From: Dissophora ornata
Taxonomy: Eukaryota > Mortierellomycota > Mortierellomycetes > Mortierellales > Mortierellaceae
Reading direction: 5' to 3'
NCBI GenBank assembly: GCA_025201705.1
Contig: MU616967.1
Coordinates: 1 to 29,254 of the forward strand
DNA: 29,254 nt
In this document: positions 20,662-29,254 of the stretch, in pieces
Position numbering within the stretch: position 1 is the stretch's first letter
How the letters are laid out: every line of letters starts with the position of its first letter
The notes under the pieces: generated by a model
Told to the model about the DNA's origin: nothing
Seen by the model: only the letters and a program-made list of their open reading frames with translations
The model's database searches: none
Made by a program: the position numbers and the translations under genes

Positions 20662-21698
20662 AGCCATAATTGGCTGTCACAATGGGTTCGAGAAACAAGT
20701 GCAGGCATAGCCCCACACGACGAGACGTGTGGGATCAGCAGCGGATGTGCGATGCGACATGTGTTGCCTGTGGGCGGATGTTCTGTTCTGATCGATGGTG
20801 CATGTGGGCAGTGTGGCAGTGCGGCAGTGCCTCGGATGCGACGCGGGATGTGCAGGCTTGGGACGCACTCGCTTTTCGGACGGGACACAATCATGCGCGC
20901 GCGCGCACACTCTCCGAGAAATCGGGCTGGGTCGCCCGCAAAGGGAAAAATGACCGGCACAGCGGAATCGCGCAGATGGAATTTTCTCCTTTCGTACACT
21001 CTATTCGCTGCACTCTGCTGACGCAATCCATCCCTAGACTGGCATCGTGCTTGCGCCAGCCCACATGTCGCCCTTCTTGTGTCCCCACTTCCCCCCGGAG
21101 GAGTGCTCAAGGGATTGTCCCGCGCTAGCATGTTTTGTATGGCGTATTGTTGATGCCGCCATTGCTTTGCTGCGATTGCTGCTGGTGTTGTTGCTGTGGT
21201 TGTGGTTGTTGTTGTTGTCGATCACCATGGTCAATTACAAAATGGTGTTCATTCTATTCTGCTCTCTGGCCCTGGTCTTGATTCTTTGGTCTTGCTCTTG
21301 GGCTGCTCTCTTGCAACTCTATCCCCCCCTTGTAGCCCCTATTTTTTTTCTTGTCATTGTGCAGACTATTCGTCGCGTCCCATTAGCTCCCGTTGATGCG
21401 ATGCAGATGGAAGGCGAGGAGAGAACGAGCAACGAGGCGATGTGCTGAAGGAGGGCACGGTTGCAGCGCCAGAGACGAGTTCCTGGGTTAGACTGATAGG
21501 GGAGAGAGTGAGAGAGAGTGGGAGAGTGGGAGAGAGTGGGAGAGAGAGAGACAGAGAGAGAGAGAGACCAAAAGAGAGAGAGACTAAGAGAGGTGCGCCC
21601 TCCTGTGCATATCATGTCCTGCGGTGGTCCCTAGGCCGTGTCGCAAGTGTGGCCCACTCTCCTGGTTCCAAAAAAGAATTTCCCGATTTTAATTCTGT

Positions 21699-21719
21699 GT
21701 CCATGTCCATGTCCATGTC
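21699..21719. repeat. GTCCAT hexamer repeat
   Basis: About three and a half tandem units in the velvet upstream region. Confidence 0.8.
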
Positions 21720-21807
21720 GAAGCTTTGCACAGAGAGCGAGAGAGACAGGCAAGAGGCGAGGCGCGCACGCACGCATACAAACACAACACAGGCAGGGAT
21801 TCAACAG

Positions 21808-21831
21808 GGATGTGGATGTGGATGTGGATGT
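21808..21831. repeat. GGATGT hexamer repeat
   Basis: Four tandem units in the velvet upstream region. Confidence 0.8.
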
Positions 21832-22188
21832 TGGCGATGTGTGCGATCCCTCTGTGTCTGTCTCTGTCTCTCTCTTACTCTTACTCTTACTATTACTCTC
21901 ACTCTCTCTCTCTCTCTTCTCTCTCTTCTCTCTCTTCTCTCTCTCTCGCTCTCACCCACCGCGCCCTTGCCGCACCCAAGCAAACAACGCTCTTATTCCT
22001 CACAAACCCTCATTCATTATCAGACTCTTTGCTTCCCATCATCCATCATCCTTCATTCATCATTCCTACCCTCATCATTGCACCACAACCACCAAACAGC
22101 CCCTGCGACAACCGTCGCTCCTCATCCTGATCCCCTTCTCCTCCTCCTCGTCCTCCCTCTCTTCTCTCTCACACACACTGCTCTTTCC

Positions 22189-22196
22189 TATAAAAG
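22189..22196 (+). promoter_or_regulatory. TATA box of the velvet gene (TATAAAAG)
   Basis: TATAAAAG lies at the end of a long CT-rich tract and 82-89 nt upstream of the velvet ATG at 22278. A start site about 30 nt downstream would leave a leader of roughly 50 nt. Confidence 0.5.
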
Positions 22197-22277
22197 TGGT
22201 TGTCCCTGTTCATTAAGAAAACAACATCAGCACACCCACCGCTCTTTCAGCATCCCATCCAATCCCATCACAACCCA

Positions 22278-25200
22278 ATGCCTGCATCCGATGACCTCCC
22301 ATCCTACCAGTTCACACCGGTCTGCCAGCGAGTGCAACCTGAACAACGGGCCAACATGTAAGAATCCCTTGCCCACCCTCACCCTACGCGAGAAAAAAAA
22401 GAAGAAAAAAAAACCAAACCAACCCGCACAACAACTTTCCCAGGCGCACTCCTTCCATCACCACCCCCGTTTTTAAAATATAAAAAACTAAAAAAGAAAC
22501 TGAACCAGGAACAACGAAACAATTCTGACCACCGTCCCTCTCTTTCTCTTTCTCTCTCTCTAACCCCCATTGCATCCTTTATACCATCACATCAGAACTT
22601 ATGAACTGATCCTCAGACAGCAACCCAAGCAATCGCGCATGTGCGGGGTGGGCGAAAAAGGCAAGTCAATCAGAAATGGATCCCAGGCGGTCTCAGGATC
22701 CAGTTCATTGCTTCCATCGAGGCTCTTATTTCTGTTTCTGTTTCTTTTTTTTTTTTTTTTTTTTTTTTTTTGCCCCCCCTCCCCCCGCCCCTTGCGCTCC
22801 CCACGTTACTGGGCCTCTCTCACTCTCTCTCTCTGGACATAAATGTACCACGATAATGTCTATGCGTGTGGCCCTTCCTTTATCTGGACATCCGGCGCTT
22901 GTTGTGGATGTACAATCGGCATTTTCTAATTTGTTCACGCCCGAGACGTAAAAGTGCTCCTTTCCCGATGTGCTGTGCACGCGTTGCGCGAGAGAGAGAG
23001 CAAGATCCCAGGTTTGGATGCTGGCTCTCGGACCCGCAAACAACGCTCTGCTCCTCGTCCTGCATTGCATGCGTCGCGGGGCGGGGACTGGTTCGCTCTC
23101 CAATTCCACTCGCACTGGCCCTGGGCTAGGGTTAGGTACAGCCCAGAAAGAGCCGATCACTTTCTGAGAGAGAGAGAGAGAGACATGGAGTCGATCCCAT
23201 CTCTGGTGGTCGTCCTTTTCTTTTGTTGCACGTCAACGTTACCAACTACACGCGCGTCCTTTATGTCCTCCGCATCCTCCGCATCCTCCGCATCTTCCGC
23301 ATACACTCAACACACCAGGCATCTGTTCTTGCTGCGTAGGCTCTCAGATCTTCCATCCTGATGTGATAGTATCCCACCTGTGCAACATCCCAGCTACATC
23401 AATGCAAGTATGCATGTACATACCTACACACCATGATGGGATATCGCTGTCAATTGGGATTGTTTGCGGGTGGAGTGGAAAAGTGTTTCGTGTTTTGCCT
23501 CTCCTTCCCTCTCTCTCCCTTCTGCTCTGTCTGTCCTCTCCTCACAACACACATACACACACAACACCGCTCCCCCTCTCTCCCCCCCCCCGTTGACTGC
23601 CCTCTCCCTGTCCCGATTTCTCGTCTTGGCCCTCCCTATTCTGGTCGCAATGCCTTATCCCTAATCAAACGCAATTTCATTTTACCATCCATCTCCACTA
23701 TGTCCTTGCATGGATCTGTGGTTTGTGTACCTCCCACAACAACCCTATCTACTTTGGCATCTCTCCCATGTTTCCACTGATCCCCAATCCTGTATCAACA
23801 CATACAGCCGATCGACGACCAATCGACCCACCGCCCATTGTCCAGCTAATCGTCAAGACACCTCCATCGAGCGGTGCCAATAAGAGGTGAGAAGAAACGA
23901 ATGCACACCACATGTCTTCTTCTGTTCCGTGGCTGGCCTCTGGCACTTCCACATTCTGTTGTGCTTTCTAGATCGATCACCGCTAACCATGTTTTCAATG
24001 TTCTATCACAAATCATGACGCCTCGCTGCCCTGTCCTCTCCAACTTGAACCCTCAATGTCTCTCCGGCAGCGGGTTCACATCTTACTTGCAGAACCCTTA
24101 CTACTTCATGCACGCTTCTCTGGTGGAAAAGGACTCACCCCAAGATGTGTTGCTGATCAAGGATACCCGATCCAAGGAAGACATGAACACCATCTTCAAG
24201 GACAATAGGACAAAGGCTACCACAGGCTCGTCGGTCTCTTCGCTTTACCCACTCAAGGATTTTGAGGACAGCGGTACCGAATCCGGGTTTTTTGTCTTTC
24301 CAGACCTGTCTGTTCGCATGGAAGGAACCTATCGCCTCAAGTTTAGTCTCTACGAGATGGTTGGGTAATGACTCGTTTGAATTGAAGAGAAGGGAAAGTA
24401 CGTTACTACAACCATGCTGACGTCGTATCTCTCTTCCTACTTTCCGTATCAATGTAGAAGGGACGTCCATTTCTGCGCCCATGTTATATCTGACCCTCTG
24501 GTCGTCTATTCAGCCAAAAAGTTCCCTGGCATGGAAGGTAGTCTACGTCGGCGCTCATAGAGGCAGATGTTTTTTCCCCCCAAAGTTTGCCTTTACTGAC
24601 GCCATTCCTTGACAACAATATCGCACAGAGTCAACACTGCTATCGCAATACTTTGCTGAACAGGGTCTCAAGATCCGGATACGAAAAGAAGTCCGGCCGA
24701 AAAAGTAACCATTTCTCTGCGATTGAGCGTATAGGCTTGCGCGCGATTAAACGGACAATTCGCCTCTGACATTGTTTTTCATGACCCTTATGTAGGAGGA
24801 GTCGCGGCGAATACTTGACAGCGCCCACATCACAGAGTCCCACAGAGTCGCAGCAGAGGGACCCAGCTGAATCACAGGACGAGGATGAACCGATAGCGGT
24901 GGCGGATGTGCCCTTGGCATCGAAACGCAGTGCATCAGGAACCAGAGGCGTCGAGACCAGGCGAGGTGAGCGCCTGATGCTTTTTTTTCGGTGCTTTTAA
25001 ACGGTACTTTGTGCATATTATCCTTATCCAACTCGTCTGACCCTCCCAGCCATGATCTGCATTTTATCAATGTATACTTGCAATCCAGAAGAAGCCCCTG
25101 CAACACCACAAAGAGATTCCATCCAGGTTAACCATCCAGAGCGTCGGCCCAGTCAGGGAAATAAACCCGCATCGCGTAGAGGCCAAGTGCAAGAATATGC

Positions 25201-27607
25201 GGGCTATCAGATCATGCCTGTTGCGGTCGACAGACCGAGGTCAACACCTGATTCGTATCCTCAGCAACAAGGCTATTTTGAGGATACCTCCCTCGGTCCC
25301 AGGCGTTTCTCGGCCGCCAACAAGACTGTTGAGAGTGTATCTCACATGGATCTCGATGCAGGATTGAGCGTTGTGAGTGGCGAACGCCCTGAACAGTGGG
25401 CGGGAGAGTATCGAGTCCGGACACTGGATCAGGCCCCAGCAGCGCAAGAGCGGCGCATCAGCAGCCCATCTCTTTCACGGCAAGGACCGCTGGTCACATA
25501 TCGTGGTCCATCAGCAATGGCTAGGGCCCCTCCAATACAACCAACATCAGGCGCCGAGATGCAGATGTCTGATCAAAGAGCATTGAATTCACCGACCTTG
25601 AAGCCAAATGCAGGACCTACTGGTGTCCAGGATATTTCCGGGTCTTATGAGGGCGGAGTACCGACAGGACCACCCTACGTGCGTCATAATGGCGGTTCAT
25701 TATCAGAGTACCGGGAAGAAGCGAGGCGCGGAAGCGGTGTTGGGTCGCGTCGTGATTCCGGTTTAGAATCCCCTGTTGTTTATGACTCTCGTGGAGCAGC
25801 AGGACCTCCAAGGCACCAAAGAGACCATCCGCCTGCACCTCCTTATCCAGCAGAAGACTCTTTAAGGATAGCTCATGCTCAACCCTTTACTGCGCGGACA
25901 ACGCCACCGGAAACGCCCTACGCGTATCCTTCACGGCAAGGCTACACAGGCTCAAATACCCAGAGATCGGTGGACTATGGAGCACCAACCCATTATCCAG
26001 AAGATCATCATCGTAGCTCAGTGTCGTCAAATCCTTACGATCGATCCGACTATACAACGCGACCCCAGGTCGACGCCCCATCGCAGCATACAGTGCCGTT
26101 TCATCCACCTGCGCAACTTTCGCAGCACTCATCCTATGCGTCGCGAGAACAACAGCAGCCAGCTCCGAGATCGAGGCCTACATCCCATCATGACCTATAC
26201 TCGGAATATCAACAACAGGCAGTGCCCCATTCCCAGCCTCCCTCACATGCAAAATATGCAGCGCCAAATGGTACGGATCTCTCCCATATGTTTCAAGAGG
26301 TGGAGCACAGCGCCGTGGTCAAATACCCTTCTGGATTGGCGTCCGGCGACGATCCTCTGCCTGTTCACGGACGCTATGCTTCGCATGGGCATCCTTCCTA
26401 TCCCAGCACCGCGCGGGAGGAGCCAGCAGCGCTTCGCAGGGAATCCTTGGTCACTTCGCCGCCCCGACCACAGGACTATCGCTCGCAGTCCATACCCCAG
26501 TTTGCATCCACGGGTTCGGGATCGGCACCGCCAAAGACATATCCACATTCGTCGGGTGAGAACATCCCCACTGGTGGCTACGACTCGTTTCATCAAGAGC
26601 GCGAGAGCGACAACGGGTCACGGTATCCAAACCATGGGTCTTCTGGATTCCCTGCGCATTCAGATAGCTCGCCCCCATCTGCAGTAGGGCCAGAATCCAA
26701 CGGTCAATATAACAGGGGGGGCAACCCGACCACGGTCCCGTACTCGACGCACCATCAAGAGCCTGTATCAGGGATGGTACACGGAGAGGTACTACGACAA
26801 GCTCCTATAGAATACGGTCATGAACATCGGCCGCCGTATGGACATGGTCGCACCATGTCCTCGTTAAGCATCCATAGACCTTCTTACACACCTACCTCGG
26901 CCCCAATGCCTGCAGGACATCCATTGGGGTCAGGTATGCGTGCAAGCAACCCTTCCGTTTCTGCTGCGGGACCAACGCAAGGCAGAGGTGCAGGGCGTTA
27001 CGATGGTTACGAGAGCAGTCAAGGATCTGCCCATGGGCCCCATTATACCACAGCTCACCCTGTAAACCACGGCTCTGCCCCTGATCCGTATGGCGCTTAT
27101 GTAGGAGGAGGAGGGGGAGGGGGAGGGGGAGGGGGTCGTACCAGTGAGCATGTATATGAGCACTCTGCAGGGCATGTACCCCAACCGCCACCACCTCACT
27201 ACCCTCACTCACAGCAGCAGCAGCCGCCACCGCAGCAGCCGCCGCCACCACCAATGCAACAGGTGCAGCATCCGCACCAGCACCAGCATCCGCAGTACCA
27301 CACCCCTGTGCCACCCCCTCATCACCAGTACCAGCATTATCCTGAACCTCCACCACTGAACCATGGCCCACCCCCACCCTCACAGCACCAGCATCAGGCA
27401 CATCCTCACGCACAAACGCACATTCATGCACATGTGCGTGCACAGGGACATGTTCTAGGACCAGCGCAAATCCAAGCAGCGCAACAACATGGCCATTCCC
27501 ACGCGCCACTGTATCCTATGCAGCCCCAGGCGGGTGGCCCTCATGGATATGGGTATGGGCCGTCGACGGTGACACATGGCGAAGAAGCTGGTCGAAGCCG
27601 TTCTTGA
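22278..27607 (+). CDS. velvet-domain developmental regulator with very long disordered tail
   Basis: Eight exons: 22278-22357, 22596-22660, 23808-23886, 24071-24364, 24458-24537, 24629-24704, 24796-24965, 25089-27607; product 1120 residues. The velvet domain (about 27-225) is spread over exons 2-6: TYELILRQQPKQSRMCGVGE, then ADRRPIDPPPIVQL, SYLQNPYYFMHASL, GSSVSSLYPLKDF, GFFVFPDLSVRMEGTYRLKF, AKKFPGMEESTLL and EQGLKIRIRKEVRPKK. Velvet proteins (VeA, VelB, VosA, VelC) bind DNA with an NF-kB-like fold and coordinate spore development and secondary metabolism. The order and motifs lean towards VosA/VeA, but the exact class is uncertain. Intron 2 is a GC-AG intron of 1147 nt. The tail (residues about 226-1120) is Pro/Ser/Gln/His-rich, with poly-Gly near 955-967 and a His/Pro/Gln block near 980-1090. 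It exceeds the tail of Aspergillus VeA (about 573 residues in all). Confidence 0.9.
22745..22771 (+). repeat. T27 homopolymer in velvet intron 2
   Basis: A run of 27 T residues followed by C-rich DNA inside the 1147-nt GC-AG intron. The length could be affected by sequencing error. Confidence 0.85.
23264..23303. repeat. tandem 9-mer repeat (CATCCTCCG) in velvet intron 2
   Basis: About four units, the last with one change (CATCTTCCG). Confidence 0.8.
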
Positions 27608-28020
27608 GACGGGGGGGGAAAATTTGAGTGCCGCATCGATCGATCGTTGCATCTGAGGGGGGGACCCTTGTGCTGTAGCATTTTTTGCCGTCTTTGTAAT
27701 TAGTAGACTACTATAAATGTGTACTGTGGACGTATGTGTGTGTGTGTGTGTGTGTGCGTGTGTGTGTGTGTGTTTGTGTGTGTGTCCGGGTGGATAGATA
27801 GCAGCCGATCGATCGCGTTGTATGGCTCTGTGGGAGCCAGGCCGAGCACCAAATGAATGAATAATAGTTGGGCCGACCCACGACCATGTCGTCTAGCGGC
27901 GGCTCTTGCTCCTCCTGCTCTCCTCGTTTCGACTCCATTCGCTTTCTTTTAATCCCCCATTGCATCCATCCTCTCTCTTTCATCACTTCCCCAATCAACC
28001 ATCCTCACGAATCCACAACC
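27608..28020. other. 413-bp spacer between the velvet and aldehyde dehydrogenase genes
   Basis: It holds the 3' end of the velvet gene, a (TG)n microsatellite (27735-27785) and a pyrimidine-rich leader before the dehydrogenase ATG. A CCAATCA motif at 27991-27997 is only about 25 nt before that ATG, so it is likely transcribed rather than a promoter box. Confidence 0.5.
27735..27785. repeat. (TG)n microsatellite with interruptions
   Basis: About 50 nt of TG dinucleotides with one GC and one TT interruption, downstream of the velvet stop codon. Confidence 0.85.
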
Positions 28021-29210
28021 ATGGCCACCTCCATCCTCCGCTTCAGCAACGACGACGAAATCAGTCAGGTGAAGCGCAGCTCAGAAAAGCAATCCCACGA
28101 TACATACCCACACGCAGCATACACGCATCGTTCTCGTTTCTGCTTCCTATTCTTCTTGCTCGGCTCGCGTTTGCTAACCCTCCTCATCACGCACGTAAAA
28201 CATACCATGCACAGGCTATCGAGACCAGTCGCCAGACCTTCAAGTCCGGCCACACCAAGCCGCTCAAGTTCCGTCGCCACCAGCTCGAGCAGCTCTGGCG
28301 TCTTTTGGACGATAACGCTGAGCTGATCTGCGACGCCATCTACAAGGATCTGCACAAGCACAAGAACGAGACCTTTCTTGGAGAGCTGTTCCCCTCCAAG
28401 GAAGAGATTCACGATGCCCTGGAGCATCTCGACGAGTGGGCCAAGGACGAGGTCGTGAAGCCCTCGCTCATCAACAAGTTCGGTGTCACCTGCCTCAAGC
28501 GCAAGGAGCCCAAGGGTAAGCAAAGGCTTCCTATTGTTTACAATACAAGCATGATCAATCACTTTCTTTCTCCACACACGCTTGCTATGTTGTTTTGTCT
28601 GTGTTTTCATTTTGGGAAAGCCTGGCGCGAGCGGACGCTTTGGCGCGTGTGTTTTTGGTAGACAGCTCTTTTTTTTTCCCGTTTGCGCTGTTTGCATAAA
28701 GTATACAACTGCACACCCCCCGTTCACATGCGGATATATATAGAGGGAGCCGACTAGTCAGTTTCTCGGCTCTAACAACGATCAACTCATCAAACTTTAG
28801 GATCTACGCTCATTATCGCCCCCTGGAACTACCCCATCTTCCTGACCATCGGCCCATTGGTCGGCGCCATTGCTTCGGGATGCACTGCTATCATCAAGCC
28901 ATCGGAGGTGGCCCCTCACTCGGCCAAGCTCATGACTGACCTGTTCCCCCGCTACCTCGACAACCGCGCCTATATTGTCATCAACGGTGGCCCCCAAGAG
29001 ACCACGAAGCTGTTGGAGAGCAAGTGGGACCACATCTTCTACACCGGCAACGGCGCTGTTGCCAAGATCATTATGAGGGCCGCAGCCCAACACTTGACCT
29101 CGCTTACCCTCGAGTTGGGAGGCAAGTCGCCTGCCATCATCGACGAGAACACCAACATGGCCATTGCAGCCAAGCGCATTGCCTTTGGCAAGACCTTTAA
29201 TGCAGGACAG
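28021..29210 (+). CDS. class-3 (fatty) aldehyde dehydrogenase, 3' end beyond the window
   Basis: Three exons are visible: 28021-28068, 28215-28515, 28801-29210. They encode residues 1-253, then a donor GTAAAG at 29211 opens an intron that leaves the window. The enzyme oxidises aldehydes to acids with NAD(P)+. Visible features are the N-terminal helical region (SRQTFKSGHTKPLKFRRHQL), LIIAPWNYP with catalytic Asn126, AIIKPSEVAPHSA, FYTGNGAVAKIIM and LTLELGGKSP with the general-base Glu221. The catalytic cysteine motif (expected right after FNAGQ) must be in the next exon. The short N-terminus and these motifs fit ALDH3-type or fatty aldehyde dehydrogenases (about 460-520 residues). The visible N-terminus has no obvious mitochondrial presequence; a C-terminal membrane anchor cannot be judged here. 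Confidence 0.9.
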
Positions 29211-29233
29211 GTAAAGTGATCATGTGGGAATAG

Positions 29234-29254
29234 GAGAGAGAGAGAGAGAGAGAG
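29234..29254. repeat. (GA)n microsatellite at the right edge
   Basis: A perfect GA run in intron 3 of the aldehyde dehydrogenase gene, continuing to the end of the window. Confidence 0.8.

Larger units (their letters stand above)
20296..22277. promoter_or_regulatory. 2-kb intergenic region between the ACBD6-like gene and the velvet gene
   Basis: No recognised gene. The left part is the promoter of the ACBD6-like gene. It includes an 11-bp direct repeat around a 10-bp palindrome (20637-20661). The middle has GC-rich DNA (20700-21130) and a GTT/GCT-rich stretch (21160-21230). The right part carries GA tracts (about 21505-21595), GTCCAT and GGATGT hexamers and a long CT-rich tract (about 21860-22270). 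It ends in a TATA box and the velvet start. Long frames exist on both strands, but they follow these simple repeats. Confidence 0.6.

Noticed and set aside
20690..20715. GGGTTCGAGAA, similar to a tRNA B box
   Set aside because: No A box, acceptor stem or cloverleaf can be drawn around it.
20658..21131. Overlapping sense and antisense frames of about 150 codons
   Set aside because: Both strands are equally open in GC-rich DNA with no recognisable domain. Some Cys and His residues suggested a finger, but their spacing is irregular.
21047..21448. 133-codon frame with hydrophobic Leu/Val stretches that look like membrane helices
   Set aside because: The hydrophobic part is a GTT/GCT/TTG simple-sequence stretch that is poly-Asn on the other strand, so it is probably a by-product of the repeat. 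A lineage-specific membrane protein cannot be fully excluded.
21442..22476. 344-codon plus-strand frame upstream of and overlapping velvet exon 1
   Set aside because: It is made of GA and CT repeats (Arg/Glu then Ser/Leu runs), is out of frame with the velvet start, and spans the TATA box.
24735..24840. Possible velvet termination soon after RPKK by reading through to a stop
   Set aside because: A good donor (AA|GTAACC) and acceptor (TTATGTAG at 24795) keep the frame open into exon 7, and exon 8 continues in phase for over 800 codons.

Overview
The window is nuclear DNA of a filamentous, early-diverging fungus, probably of the Mortierella type (Mucoromycota). The genes are rich in introns of about 85-240 nt with GT-AG borders. 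Homopolymer and dinucleotide tracts are common in introns and intergenic DNA. The gene set combines a fungus-specific velvet regulator and a Sit4-type phosphatase with genes that are absent or rare in Dikarya: propionyl-CoA carboxylase alpha, a UBE2T-like E2 and an ACBD6-like protein. The genus is an inference. No rRNA, tRNA, transposon, viral sequence or CRISPR array was recognised. All exon structures were built by hand from splice signals, reading phase and family resemblance.

Layout. A possible minus-strand gene runs off the left edge (1-133). Propionyl-CoA carboxylase alpha (+, 704-3801) converges on a UBE2T-like ubiquitin-conjugating enzyme with a very long tail (-, 6301-3979). A small unrecognised two-exon candidate follows (+, 6573-7024), then about 1 kb without a recognisable gene. 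Next are the Sit4/PP6 phosphatase catalytic subunit (-, 9848-8089) and a Vfa1-like Vps4-associated zinc-finger protein (-, 11032-10319). The latter diverges from protein-L-isoaspartate O-methyltransferase (+, 11825-12956) across a promoter with two CCAATCAG boxes. A microsatellite-rich spacer leads to a kelch/BTB protein (+, 14397-16883).

The second half holds a HAD-type 'Swiss Army Knife RNA repair'-like protein (+, 17151-19014). It converges with a 30-bp gap on an ACBD6-like acyl-CoA-binding/ankyrin protein (-, 20295-19045). About 2 kb of repeat-rich DNA ending in a CT-rich, TATA-containing promoter precedes a 1120-residue velvet-domain regulator (+, 22278-27607). A class-3 (fatty) aldehyde dehydrogenase (+, from 28021) is cut by the right edge before its catalytic cysteine.

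The genes do not form one pathway. This is a normal gene-dense stretch of housekeeping and regulatory loci, and I see no evidence of an integrated novel system. The points most worth a second look are the HAD protein with two HxT motifs, the E2 with a roughly 460-residue tail, the 1147-nt GC-AG intron and large disordered tail of the velvet gene, and the small unidentified gene at 6573-7024.
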